DNA of 64,000 nucleotides from assembly GCA_039000515.1 (NCBI GenBank), contig JBCFYV010002255.1, positions 16,516,890 through 16,580,889 of the forward strand, in the 5' to 3' direction. This document shows positions 10,442-21,479 of this stretch, in pieces. Position 1 is the first letter of the stretch. Every line of letters begins with the position of its first letter. The translations under genes and the position numbers were made by a program. The stretch is from Timema cristinae. Taxonomy: Eukaryota > Arthropoda > Insecta > Phasmatodea > Timematidae. The notes under the pieces were generated by a model. That model saw only the letters and a program-made list of their open reading frames with translations, ran no database searches and was not told the DNA's origin.

Positions 10442-10705
10442 GCACCACGTCTTACTACCCATTCGGGTTATACGCACTTACGCTAATGTGTAATGGTAGG
10501 GTGATTGTGAGATGAAATGAAGGACCTACAGTTTAACGTGGAATCCGAACCACGGTGGCGGCCTGGCATTCCCACATTCACAAGATGTCTTGTCAGAGGT
10601 GAAGGAAGGGTTTGGTAATCAGATAAATCTGTGCCGGGACCGAGGATTGAACCCCGGCCGCCATCATAGAAGTCTGACACCTTACCCCTAGACCACCAGG
10701 TCACC
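10403..10705 (-). mobile_element. SINE A, full length
   Basis: Complete head, body, hairpin tail and a (TAA)n run of about 15 units. The 14-bp duplication TCATATAACTATTA is perfect (10389-10402 and 10706-10719). Among the youngest insertions in the window. Confidence 0.95.
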
Positions 10706-10744
10706 TCATATAACTATTAATTAGTCCATCGTATGGAGTTAAGT

Positions 10745-11385
10745 ATGGAAGAGAAGGCGAGTTAAGGGCATTTTTAAGCAGTTTTGTGTCAAAACTTTTT
10801 TGTACAAAATAAAGTAATAATATTTAGCACTGCGTCTTACTACCCGTTCGGGTTATACGCTTTGAATACTAATTACGCTGATGGATTAGGAATTGGGAAG
10901 GTTGAAATAGAGGAAGTGAACCCGCATTTGCGTGTAGGGAGAGTGGAAAAACCTTTGGGAAACCCCCCAGTTCACCCGACTGAGATTCGAACCTCGATCT
11001 CCCCGTCCTCAGCAGTCGGGCTCAACACGACAAGCGCGTTAGCCAACTACGCCACCGAGGTGGGTTACAAAATAAAATAATGCTTTAGTAGAAACATAGA
11101 GTTTAATTTTCATCACATTGTGATATCAACAGTTGTTGAATATCTGTCATTATCAAAGACATTAGATGAGAAACTTTTTAAACTACGAGAAAAATTTGTC
11201 ATTAAATTCCATGACACCCTTGACATATATTCAACAACTGTTGATATCACCATGTGATGAAAATTAAACTCTCTGTTTCAACTGGAGAAATGTTTAATTT
11301 ATTTTGACCAAAATAAAATGTTTTGATATAAAAACTGAAAAAAATACTGCACTTAATTCGCCTTCTCTTCTAATCCACTTCAATA
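10745..11385. mobile_element. Palindromic MITE P, split by SINE B
   Basis: The ends face each other: AGAGAAGGCGAGTTAAGG on the left and CTTAATTCGCCTTCTCTT on the right. Internally GATATCAACAGTTGTTGAAT and ATTCAACAACTGTTGATATC face each other around ACATTAGATGAGAAACTTTT. Without the inserted SINE the element is about 380 bp and almost wholly palindromic. No transposase, so it would need one in trans. Confidence 0.8.
10814..11065 (-). mobile_element. SINE B, full length, inserted in P
   Basis: Minus-strand head CACCTCGGTGGCGTAGTTGG with GCTAACGCGC, box B GGTTCGAATCTC, body and common tail. The 11-bp duplication TACAAAATAAA is perfect (10803-10813 and 11066-11076). The (TAA)n run is very short. 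Confidence 0.93.
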
Positions 11386-11389
11386 ATTT

Positions 11390-12290
11390 TTCCTTTACAT
11401 ACTTTTGAAAAAAAGTTGCAGCATGTACAAAATTGGTGTCAGCCATGTCAGTAGCCATGAGCTTGCCATTTAGTCCGTGCGCTCACCTGCTTGATCTAGG
11501 ATCTATTACACATAAATATTGATTGTGTGGCCAAAATGTTGTTTCAGTTAGTAAAACGTACTATACTTTTATTTTTAATTCAATGCTAGTTAAATTTTGT
11601 TTTAATTCATTTTCTCGTGGGAATAACTGTTAAGAAGATGTGAGCAGAAAAAAAACCGGCTTAGCTTTTAATCATTATTCCTCCAACATGTAATAATGAG
11701 TTTATCATGGATGACACAGGACTTTTGAGTATGTTGAAAATTACATAATTTTAAACATTTATATCAAAAATATATATTGCTAAATTTTATTTTTTCTCTA
11801 AATTTTTCATTCAACCACTGGGCTATTTATTATTTTTTTCATTTTTAAAAGTGATTAAATAATGGTATTTTTATTTTGCTCTTCACAGAATATTTATTAT
11901 ATAAACCTCGGTGGTCTTGGTGGTAATGGGTTTGTCTCACTTTTCCTTTAATGTAAAAATTAATAGTAGCTTCATGAAGAAAAAATAAATAAATGAAAAG
12001 TGTATAACTTCAAAGTTAGCTTTAGTAACTGTTCAAAAGTAAAAAAAAGTCAATGAAAAGGGTGCTGTTGTTTTGCTTGAATAAGAAATTGAAATTATGG
12101 AATAATCTTCAACAGTGAAGAGCGCATGTCATCTTTAACATTCACTCAATTTTTTTTTTTTTATGGCATCAATTGATGAATACCATGCCTATTGAAGAAA
12201 CAGGAAATTTTTTAAAAATTGAATCCAAGCTTTTATCTACAATTTATAATTCTTTGTCGTCGGTTCACTGACCTCCTGAATCCCATCCAC
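11390..12290. other. No gene recognised
   Basis: AT-rich sequence. The right-hand part leads up to a hAT-like end at 12295-12332 and may be the interior of that element. No exon or RNA gene was supported. Confidence 0.45.
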
Positions 12291-12294
12291 AAAC

Positions 12295-12332
12295 CTCTTA
12301 GGGGTACTTGTACCCCTGTTTAAGAACCCCTG
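12295..12332. mobile_element. hAT-like terminal inverted end
   Basis: The sequence contains a small hairpin GGGGTACTTGTACCCC and ends TTTAAGAACCCCTG; read inverted it begins CAGGGGTTCTTAAA, the usual start of many hAT elements. The following TATTAGAT could be an 8-bp duplication, but the partner end was not found. Confidence 0.4.
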
Positions 12333-12334
12333 TA

Positions 12335-13160
12335 TTAGATAATTCATGTAAGACTCTTGATTCATCAAAATCATTCTTTATAGTTTATAACTTTAGTGGA
12401 CATATGAACCAAAGGAGATATACTAAGAAAGGCAGAGGAAGATAAGAATATTAGTAAATGCTTAGGAAAAACTAAAATTTAAAATAATCGGCCACATACT
12501 CAGAAATAAGGGTTTGACGAATTTAACTATAGAATGATATATTTAAATATAAAATTCAAGAGGGAAACAAAGAACAATTACAAAGATCTAAAATATTTGG
12601 TTCAGAATAGGCAAAAGTGTAGAATTGCAGAAAACCAATTAAAAAATTGATTACAGATTCAAATTAATACTCACATGTACAAAAATCGAATAGCTTAAAA
12701 ATTTTCTGCTTGTGTTTTCTGTTAAAAATTATGTTAATATTAAATCTTTTACTATAGTGAATAAAAATAAATTAAGAAAGAATTTAATTACAATGACTAT
12801 CGGTAAATACGATAATCTCTATTGTACTATGTGAGACATTTAGCGACGTCGTTTTACTAAATATTATTTTTTCATTAAAATATAACTTATTTATTGCTTT
12901 GTTGAGCTTAAAATTTTAATTTTTGCTTGACTAACGATCATTTTCTTCTTCTTAATTAATGTATCCAATTTATTCTTTTCGTATTCTTCTATATCCCCTG
13001 AAATTTAGACTACCAAGGTAACATATTAGTTAAATAAAGCTGTATACCTTGCAGGCGACACAACGGATCAAAGTTTTAGTTACATTTTAAAATTTATACT
13101 ATTAATAGACTAACTTTGTAAATTAATAAATTACATTTGTCCATGGATATATAACCAGGG
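12335..13160. other. No gene recognised
   Basis: AT-rich and without supported exon, RNA gene or element end. Confidence 0.5.
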
Positions 13161-13164
13161 ATAT

Positions 13165-13275
13165 TTAAATTAGTGCTATTCCAAGGGTCCCGGATTCAAT
13201 TCCCATGTGTATGTGTCATTTTTCAATTTACAAATATGATATCATTTGATACGGTTAAATCCGTAAACTTAAGAT
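13165..13275 (+). mobile_element. Element T, half copy
   Basis: It keeps the outer half of one T arm: GGGTCCCGGATTCAATTCCC (T-arm of the tRNA-like block), TGTCATTTTTCAATTT, and AAATATGATATCATTTGATA. The opposite arm is missing. Confidence 0.45.
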
Positions 13276-13582
13276 AATTTTGATCTTACAAGTTACATAG
13301 CATTAAATAATATTTTTAAATGATAGTTTTAGAAATATTGAGGAGCTTGACCATTCTGTCTACCATGCTCTAATTGTATACCTTTATTTATTAACAGCAC
13401 ACGTCTTACAAACAAACTTAATCTAAGATTACACTTTAAGGTACACATCTACTACCACATATCTATCTACTAAATAAATAACATGAAGAATACTTAGAGA
13501 GAGCATGTTTTGACACTAGAAGTTAATTTAAGAATAAATTGTATAGGATTTAGTTAGAATGGTTATTGAAATAAAATAATTT

Positions 13583-13668
13583 ATTCTTAAAAAATATTTT
13601 TATCAGGATAAAATCTAGGTAACCAATTCTTAAAAAATATTTTTATCAAGATAAAATCTAGGTAACCA
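13583..13668. repeat. 43-bp tandem duplication
   Basis: Two adjacent units starting ATTCTTAAAAAATATTTTTA and ending TCTAGGTAACCA differ at one base (ATCAGG versus ATCAAG). A recent local duplication. Confidence 0.85.
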
Positions 13669-13757
13669 TAGTAATTGCGCTTAATCATAGTATATAGCTT
13701 TAAGTAATAGTTCGTCGTACTAACCTGGACGAATATTAGCATATCTGGAAGATAATA

Positions 13758-13909
13758 TTATTATTATTATTAGCACCGCGTCTTACTACCCATTCGGGTT
13801 ATACGCACTTACGCTAATGTGTAATTGTAGGGTGATTGTGAGATGAAATGGAGGACCTACAGTTTAACGTGGGATCCGAACCACGGTGGAGGCCTGGCAT
13901 TCCACACAT
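13758..13909 (-). mobile_element. SINE A, 5'-truncated
   Basis: Stops at the GGAATGCCAGGC region of the body, followed by a perfect 14-bp duplication TCTGGAAGATAATA (13744-13757 and 13910-13923). Head absent. Confidence 0.92.
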
Positions 13910-13924
13910 TCTGGAAGATAATAA

Positions 13925-14196
13925 AGTGTTTCACTAGTTTCCCCTAAGACAAAATAATAATATTTTTAGGCAAAATTATAAGTGTTTATTTAACGAAATA
14001 TACATGATCACATCATCCTTTGTTTTTAAAACATAGTTTAAGGTATAATTTTGACTCAAATGTCTACAATTTTAATATATGCTGAATTTTTTAGATGTTT
14101 GTTATAATTTCAAGTAATTCCTAATTATAATGTATCATAACTTGTAATTATTATTATTATTACCAATCTCTTTCAAATATCAATCAAATACTGTGC

Positions 14197-14243
<47 letters not shown>

Positions 14244-15638
14244 GATTTGATATTACACATTTATGTCTTTCACGTTAAATTAATACACCTTGCACAACCT
14301 AGTTTCACTAAAAATAGAAATTTGATTTATAAATAAGGACCTAATGATGATCAATTTTTGCATAGCCTGACCAAAGCTTCGAAATTTTGATTCGAATAAA
14401 ATTCGAGATTTCTGACTCAAATATATCTCAGATACGGATTTGGTGGAATTTTATTAAAAATTTGAATCTAAAAGTCGAACATTTGAATAGTTTAGCTTTT
14501 AAAAAAAGTTAGCATAGTCCATTATTTGACTTGGCTATATACAACTGTAAATCTCATAATAATATTATAATCTACTCACTATTTTAAAAATGTTTTAACG
14601 TATTATTTTTATTGGGCTCAATTTATCTTAAAAATATCTTTAAAATATGCCTTATATCTGATTCGGATTCGATTTGAAACATTTTCACTACAATATTAAC
14701 TTCAGATTTAATTCGAGTTGGTAAACGAAGATTTGAACGCAAATGGATTCGCCTAGGCTTAATATTTGCGCATCTTTGAAAACACTAAAAAAAAAAATTA
14801 CTTATTCAATATACCTATATAAAAAGTGTATTTATTATGTTTCCACTCAAGTTGGTGATTCTAATTATTAAATTACTTTATTTAACTGTTCAAATTGATA
14901 TCGATTGATTTTTAAACATAAAATAGTCCCCCCCTCCCCCTTCGAAAGTCATCAATTTCCAGGAATAGGTGTTCTCACGCTACCTCTTGAGGATAGGTTT
15001 AACTAGTAGCTTTTCTGTTATAGCAATAGGTAGCAGCACTTACTGGATGGACAATATTAACTTTCTGTTTGAAGGTATAAACAAGGAGATCAAGTGGAGA
15101 ATATAAAACCTCTCTTTTGAAATGAGCATAGCAAATTGATTGGTTTTGCAGGGTGAATGTTTTATTTATTCAACTTTCCATAAAAAAAAACCTTCTATAC
15201 AGTCAAATTTTCTTAGAAGGAACCTTATTTAACAACTGAAAAAGATATAAGAACTACTTTCACGCCTTGTCATGTGTACTGCAGCTGTCATTTTAGACGG
15301 CCTAAAAATAATGTTAAAATGTTATATAACAATTTTGGTCATGGAAAAATATGTTTGTATTTTATAAAATACCCATCTTATTAAAAATTTACTATATCTT
15401 AAACTACTCTGCATAGATAAGCTTATCACTCTATTCCTGTTAGGGTGAGCTGAGTGGGTAGCGTGACTGATTATGGGACTTTGAGTAAATAAGCTTTCCC
15501 TTGGATGTATGCAACTTTAACACTTTTCAACCCACCACAACATGTATTTTCTTTTGCGTTAGCATTACCATCACTGACACCTAGCTAAAGAGTCCACACT
15601 TGTCACTTGGCAATCGCGGTTATGTAGCAGGGTTGTTT
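13925..15638. other. AT-rich stretch with an (AT)n run
   Basis: An (AT)n run lies near 14200-14238. The segment 14375-14765 has repeated TTCGAAATTTTGATTCG-like phrases that suggest an old internal repeat. No gene supported. Confidence 0.5.
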
Positions 15639-15650
15639 TAGTATCCGATA

Positions 15651-15701
15651 AGTGTATAGTCCAAACGGGTAGTAAGACGTGATGCTAAAAAAAAAAAAAA
15701 A
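15651..15701 (+). mobile_element. SINE tail-only insertion 1
   Basis: Only about 35 nt of the common tail (AGTGTATAGTCCAAACGGGT then AGTAAGACGTGATGCT) and a run of A are present, flanked by a perfect 11-bp duplication AGTATCCGATA (15640-15650 and 15702-15712). An extreme 5' truncation. The terminal run is poly(A), not (TAA)n. Confidence 0.9.
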
Positions 15702-15799
15702 AGTATCCGATACATTGATCCATTTTCGATACAGACAACGTTCAAGGCTTGTAAATAAAATAAATTGATCGTAAAAAAATTATTAACCTGAGCTTTATA

Positions 15800-16075
15800 T
15801 TATTATTATTAGCACCACGTCTTACTACACGTTCGGGCTATACGTACTTACGCTAATGTGTAATGGTAGGGTGATTGTGAGATGAAATGAAGGACCTACA
15901 GTTTAACGTGGAATCCGAACCACGGTGGAGGCCTGGCATTCCCACATTCACAAGATGTCTTGTCAGAACTGAAGGAAGGTTTGGAAATCAGATAAATCTG
16001 TGCCGGGACCGAGGATTGAACCCGGCCGCCAGCATAGAAGTCTGACACCTTACCCTAGACCACCAGGTCACCACA
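15800..16075 (-). mobile_element. SINE A, full length
   Basis: Complete head to tail with only a short TTA run. Duplication GAGCTTTATA, 10 bp, perfect (15790-15799 and 16076-16085). A few single-base losses in the head. Confidence 0.93.
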
Positions 16076-16244
16076 GAGCTTTATAATATGGATGTTGACG
16101 TTTCATAAAGTATTTTTGATCATACCGTTTATCTATCTATTTGTTAGTGGGACTAAACCAAAACCATTTTACAGATTTAGCTAAAATTTAGTATCTAGAG
16201 TTTTCATAAGGTTACTCAGAGGGATTTTTGGAATTAACTATTTA

Positions 16245-16520
16245 ACCCTAAAATTGGATGTGATTCTTCGTTACAAAGCAAATTGGATAGGACACATCCT
16301 TAGGAGGAATTGTCTTCTGCATGACGTCATAGAATTCAAGATTTAGGGAAAGAGGAGCTTAGGAAGAAGGAGAATTCAAATATTGAATAACTTGAAGGAA
16401 ACAAGAGAATTCTGGAAGATGAAGGAGGGGCAGAGGACAGGGTGCATTGGTAGTCCAAGTTCACTGATAAAAGGAATGGACCTGTCGTAAGACAGAACAA
16501 ATAACAATAATAATAATAAT
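16245..16520 (+). pseudogene. LINE L1, C-terminal remnant and 3' end
   Basis: The conceptual peptide LDVILRYKANWIGHILRRNC, then a frameshift, then GKRSLGRRRIQILNNLKETR matches the piece at 9768-10090. It ends in GTTCACTGATAAAAGGAATG, CTGTCGTAAGACAG, AACA and ATAATAATAAT. Because both the palindrome and the TAA run are intact, this shows the family's true 3' end. Confidence 0.85.
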
Positions 16521-16606
16521 CTAAGTGTAGTAAACTTTAAAGGTTAAATATGAAAAATCCATTTGATTAAATACTCTCTTCAGGCATTGTTTAACATGAC
16601 AGACAA

Positions 16607-16804
16607 CTTCTCGGTCGGGTGAACTGGGGGTGGTTTTCCCTAAATGGTTTTCCACTCTCCATCCACGCAAATGCGGGTTCACTTCCTTTAATTCAACCTT
16701 CCCAATTCCTAATCCAATGGCGTAATTAGTACTTAAAGCGTATAACCCGAACGGTTAGTAAGACACGGTGCTGAATAATAATAATAATAAAATAATAATA
16801 ATAA
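16607..16804 (+). mobile_element. SINE B, 5'-truncated at box B
   Basis: Begins within the box-B region (CTCGGTCGGGTGAACTGGGG) and runs through body and tail to a (TAA)n run. The 15-bp duplication is TAACATGACAGACAA versus TAACATGACAAACAA, one mismatch. Inserted at the edge of repeat R. Confidence 0.9.
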
Positions 16805-16807
16805 TAA

Positions 16808-16940
16808 CATGACAAACAAAATGGCAACTCTCAATTTCCACGAAAATGACACTGAGGATACCTTACATAGGCGGAAATTTACAATTTTGATCATACTCAC
16901 TCAACTATTTGAGATACAAAATGGCAAAGTCATACTATTA
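16808..16940 (+). repeat. Repeat R fragment, copy 3
   Basis: The conceptual peptide (FHENDTEDTLHRRKFTILI) resembles the minus-strand reading of 230-330 (SHENDIEGTLQKYKYTILT), so the two are inverted copies of one repeat. Nucleotide conservation alone may explain this. Confidence 0.45.
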
Positions 16941-16984
16941 AAGGTCAACATCGATGATCTTGAGGTAATGTGCTTGTCTCAGGA

Positions 16985-17190
16985 CCCAGCTGGGGTCTAA
17001 GGGTTTTTCTTGAACAAGAAAAAATCCGTAGCACAACTTCCTTCGTAGTGGAAGTAAAGCCGTCAGTCCCATGTCGATTGTGGGATGTAAGATAACCCTG
17101 GAAGATAGGCTATGTGAAAATACCTTTCCTGGCAAACTCGGTAGGCACTTTCTCACTCGCTCAAAGATATTCTCGTGTGCTGATGTAATC
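16985..17190 (+). repeat. Repeat F, copy 1
   Basis: AAAAATCCGTAGCACAACTTCC, TCGATTGTGGGATGTAA and AACCCTGGAAG reappear inverted at 25640-25870. Two copies only; no end structure was recognised. Confidence 0.55.
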
Positions 17191-17306
17191 ATTCAGTTCA
17201 TAAAATGCACGTTAAATATCTCAATTTTTTTTTAGTCAGAAATAAGTGTTAATACAAAATGTTATTTAAAAGAAATATAATATTGATCTTGGACTTTAAA
17301 AGCAAT

Positions 17307-17587
17307 ATTATTACTATTATTATTACCGCGTCTTACTACCCGTTCGGGTTATACGCGCTTGCGCTAATGTGTAATAGTAGGGTGATTGTGAGTTAAAATG
17401 GAGGACCTACAGTTTAACGTGGGATCCGAACCACGGTGGAGACCTGGCATTCCCCACATTCACAAGATGTCTTGTCAGAGGTGAAGGAAGGGTTTGGTAA
17501 TCAGATAAATCTGTGCCGGGACCGAGGATTGAACCCGGACCCCCAGCACAAAAGTCTGACACCTTACCCTTAGACCACCAGGTCACC
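17307..17587 (-). mobile_element. SINE A, full length
   Basis: Complete, but the last bases of the tail before the TAA run are lost (the AGCAC block is missing). No convincing target duplication. Confidence 0.85.
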
Positions 17588-17599
17588 ATCACTGCCTTG

Positions 17600-18485
17600 T
17601 TACTTCTTCCGGTTTTACACAAATGTACTTATTACCCTAAGTTGTTTGGGATGAGTAAGGTTAAATTTAAAAGATGTTTACCCGCAATTTTGTGGAAATA
17701 TGGTAAAAAATGTTGTTTTTTTAAACACCTCTATTAGAATCTGTTCATGATAGGTTTTTACCTGGATGACAGTTCAACAATCATATGTTTAGGTTTTGGG
17801 TTGCCAACACTTGTAAAATATCACTGTTTTGTTATAGATGTTAAGTTTTTTAAATCATATATTATATTTTACATTAAAAATAACGTAAACTAAAGTTTTC
17901 TCACATTATTTCAATACTTTTAATAATTTATTTCTATCCAATCCAAAACTATTTTAAACATTATTATTATCTGTTTTGGAATGTTATCTATGACGTGTAA
18001 TATTGTGCATACATCAATACCTTTTGATACAGGCATCGTATTTACTTGGAAAAGAGAAAATACTTGCAATTTTTTTATATATAATAAATTATTTTATGAT
18101 TATTTTATTGTATTTTGAAATATTTAACTGAATAAAATATTGTTATTCATTGCGTGGGTGAATTATTGTGAAGAACTTGTTTACCGTTATGTTAAATCAC
18201 ATGGTTTAAATTTGTCAGTCGCCATTTTGAAGCTATGCTCTTTAGACCGTTTGTGAAAGTGATGCGAATAATAATGTTTTTAAGAGGAATAAAAGGATGA
18301 ATAAGCTTTGTGTCCAACCTCAAATAAATATATAAATAATATTGGCCTAAATTACTATGGTTAACTATCACATTTAATACATTATCATATGTTTTCATTA
18401 TAGTTATCCAAAGTGACAGATGTCAGCTGTTGGCGTAGGGCTACAATAGTTACTATTTCTAGTAACTTTTTGAGATGTCAAGCAA
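17600..18485. other. No gene recognised
   Basis: AT-rich. Near 18410-18455 the block GTGACAGATGTCAGCTGTTG and GGGCTACAATAG recalls the right end of MITE M but is too diverged to call. Confidence 0.4.
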
Positions 18486-18499
18486 GTAAACTAAGAGCG

Positions 18500-18598
18500 T
18501 GAATGTATTATACACACACCGGGATTAGAAACCCGATCTTCCCATCATCAGCAGTCCATAATGTTGCGAGAGTGACGCCTTATACCATTCGACCCTCA
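18500..18598 (-). repeat. SINE C head fragment
   Basis: Minus strand: GGTATAAGGCGTCACTCTCG, ATGATGGGAAGATCGGGTTT and AATCCCGGTGTG, i.e. box A to box B. The body is missing. Confidence 0.55.
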
Positions 18599-18747
18599 AA
18601 ACGTGAAATTTAGCAGTTATATTAAAAGGTATGAAATAATATAAAGATAGATCGGTAGCTAATTTGTTTGCTTCGATAGTATGTTCAATATCGAGCTTAT
18701 TGACAAGTTTAAGGAAAGGAAATGTAACTAAAATTATTTAATTTTTT

Positions 18748-18962
18748 AACAGCGTGTCTTACTAACCTTTCGGGTTAAGGATTATGAAGGCTAACTTTAA
18801 ATAAATTGTACCCGCATTTGCATGTAAGTAGAATTGAAAACAGTTTAGAAAAAAAAATCCGTAAACACTACCAGTATTCGAACACCGATCCCCCTATAAT
18901 GAGTTATTCAATCTATTGCGTGAGTGACGCCTTAGACCATTCGACTACTGAAATGGGTAATA
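18748..18962 (-). mobile_element. SINE C, diverged
   Basis: Minus strand head (GGTCTAAGGCGTCACTCACG), body (CATGCAAATGCGGGTACA) and tail (CCCGAAAGGTTAGTAAGACA). A second partial minus-strand copy with ATTTGAATCTCAGC may follow at 18990-19060. Confidence 0.65.
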
Positions 18963-19064
18963 GAATAAATATGCCCACACCAGGAAAGAAAAAAAAAATC
19001 ACATTTTAAAAACCACCCTTGAGTACATACAGCTGAGATTCAAACGTTGGCCTCCAAATCACCG

Positions 19065-19630
19065 GTGATCCAGTATATTGAGAACCTGACGCATTTAAAG
19101 GTGTTACCTCCAGGTGACGGGCGATTGACCTTGCTAGCTGCTACCTCTCGAAACACGCGGACGGCCTCACAACTCGTAAAGAATGCGAGGTTTCGAGACA
19201 TTTCGACATTTTGTGTCATAGTTTCTCAGTTTCTCTAGGCGACGACACGATAGATCCGCGGTCAGAAGAAAAAAATATCCCATGAATCATCATCAGTCGA
19301 CGTAAACCTGTCGCCATTGCTCCGATTAATACTGTAGAGGTCGTCCGTTAAAACATATAGGTGGCGAGGTCACGATACACCAAGAGGGAATTCTTTACGA
19401 GGTGATCTCTTACTCAACTCGGCCGTGGCATTTTGGTGGAGAAATAAATAACGATCAGGGAATAAATAACAGGCTTAGTCTAGTTTGGTTCACCTGTGAT
19501 GGGGAGTTCAGGCTTTATAATCCCAGCTGGCTGCTATGAAGGTATTTTCCCCTCCCTAAATCAATAAAATATGAATTCGAAGAGCCTTATAGCCTAGTCA
19601 GCCCTAAATAATTGGGTTTGATTTTAATAC
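19065..19630. other. Unclassified GC-richer stretch
   Basis: Moderately GC-rich, with facing blocks CTCGTAAAGAATGCGAGG (about 19174) and GAATTCTTTACGAGGTG (about 19389) that suggest one inverted repeat. A 63-codon frame at 19047-19238 resembles nothing known. Not assigned. Confidence 0.3.
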
Positions 19631-19639
19631 ATACTTAAC

Positions 19640-20290
19640 ATACCTAGTCACGCCATTCCCTTACGGGGTAGGCAAGAAACTCTGCATATAGCTCAAAAAA
19701 CAACATCTCCATACTTAATCCATCCTCACTAACTTTCTCCACACTTCCCTTTCCTTGCATACTCCCTTCACTTCAACAAAATTCATACACCTTAGTCATA
19801 CATGAGCTTTCATTGTTAAAACTTTTAGGTTTATCTTTTTCACAAATTCTTCTAAAACATTTAGCCAATTCTCACATGGCCTACCCCTTCCTTTGATCCA
19901 CAAATTCTTCCTTCATATATATTTGTTTCGTCACTCGATCAACACTCATCCTCTCAACATGCTCAAACTAATGTAACACTCTTCTTTCACCTCGACCTAT
20001 TGGATTCAAACTGCACTTCTTCAGCCCTTATTTCATTACTGACTGTGTCCAGACGAGTTTTTACAGATACATTTCTCGAATCTTATTCCAACCGCATTCA
20101 CCTTGCTCTCCTGTTTCTCCTGATAAACCCATGCTTCCCATCTATAAAAAATATTAGTGTTAACACACTTTTATATACTGCCATCTTTGCCTCTTTCGAT
20201 ACTACTTCACTCTTTGCAAAACATACATCCAACAGTTCAAATCCATGGTCTATGTTTTGTTCAAGTTGTAACGTTAGGCTACATGAATCC
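19640..20290 (-). pseudogene. LINE family L3, reverse-transcriptase C-terminal remnant
   Basis: On the minus strand AVYKSVL, later GRGRPCENWLN and other phrases in several frames match the order VYK-VL...YG-E-W, HVERM, GRGRPR seen in many insect non-LTR reverse transcriptases. Frameshifts and stops are frequent, so the copy is old. It differs from L1 and L2 in sequence. Confidence 0.65.
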
Positions 20291-20299
20291 TGATCACAC

Positions 20300-20765
20300 A
20301 CTAACATAGGTGTGCGCAGGGTGTGGCTGTTGGGGGGTGCTGCCAGCTGAAGGGGATGGGATTGACACCCCCTCCCCCTAACACTTCCCCTAAGAATCTG
20401 TTTTATTATTTTTTTCAAACAATTACAGTAAATTAAAAATAAGAAATAATCAATGTTTTATTTTACAAGATTATTCTACGAAAAAACAATATTTATAAAT
20501 AAACAATGACATCCATAGACTAGAAAGTACCCTTTATCAACTCGTTAGTAATGACATCCACGTCTATATTCACAACCAGACCTTTGTTCGATGAATGGGA
20601 CCCCGAGGTAATGTGGCAGGATCTCAAACCTACATTATATTTATCGATGCTCTTTATAAAATAATGTTTCGTCCTTTTGTCACTCCAACTAAGTTTTTTA
20701 AATTATTTTTTATAGTGGCCATGATATCCACTCTGCACCCACCTATGCACGCCAGTTGTTGTTTT
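20300..20765. mobile_element. Possible DNA element with facing CATAGGTG ends
   Basis: The left end ACATAGGTGTGCGCAGGG and the right end CACCCACCTATGCACGCC face each other. Ends of this style (GGTGTGCGCAGG) occur in poorly classified DNA elements of animals. One copy, no duplication read, so tentative. Confidence 0.35.
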
Positions 20766-20771
20766 TTTTAC

Positions 20772-20800
20772 GTTAAATGAACGTTAAGTTGATCTCAATA
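20772..20800. repeat. Palindrome H terminal fragment
   Basis: GAACGTTAAGTTGATC is the inverted form of the H end at 58378 (GATCAACTTAACGTTCACG). Only the terminal bases are present. Confidence 0.4.
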
Positions 20801-21470
20801 CCGGCACTACAGACAAAAGATAGTGGAGTAAATATGAGCTCTGAGGGGTTCCCTGCACCGTATGACCCACCACCTTGGAAACAAGAGAGGTGGATTGTGG
20901 TTGATGGATCCTCAGAGTCAAGATGGAGGAAGACGGCTGCCCTACAGCCCTCTGGTACCATCGGGGTGAGGGAGTTCCCCAGCAGGAATGGAAATAAAAT
21001 AGTTAATTTAGCTTAGTTTAGCTTAGTTTATTAGTTATAATAGCTAAATTAGGGACGGGGGGGGAGGGGGGACTAAGTACGAGGTAGATTAGGACATTCA
21101 ATTGCCAAGGGTGGAAGGAAGGGTGAAAACGGAAGTGTGGTGGCTATAAATTAGGCGGGGCACAAATTCTGATAGGGCGCCTCCCCAGGTGGTTGATATG
21201 GGGATGACCGCCTCTGCTGGGTGGACTTGGGAATGAAATCCTGGGCACTGTGGAGCGCCCAGTGGGGGAGGGTACCGGGGGCGTAATATACCTGAGGTGG
21301 ACCAAATGGAACTAAGGATAGTTGAATCTCAATTAAATTAACAGCCAAGATCTGTTTTATAGTTATAAAAGGGAAATTCATATTGTAATTGTAAAAGTAA
21401 AGTCAAAATTATGTGGAAAAAAGACCCGGATTTAAAGTTTGTAAGATAACGGGCCTGTAAACACTGAATT
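20800..21470. other. Unclassified GC-richer region
   Basis: Frames of 60-80 codons exist on both strands (20773-20961 minus, 20777-21016 plus, 21151-21381 minus) but none resembles a known family and none has splice signals. The blocks GGGGAGGCGCC-like (minus) and a G-rich run at 21055-21072 might come from a retroelement 3' region. Not assigned. Confidence 0.3.
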
Positions 21471-21479
21471 TAAAAAAAA

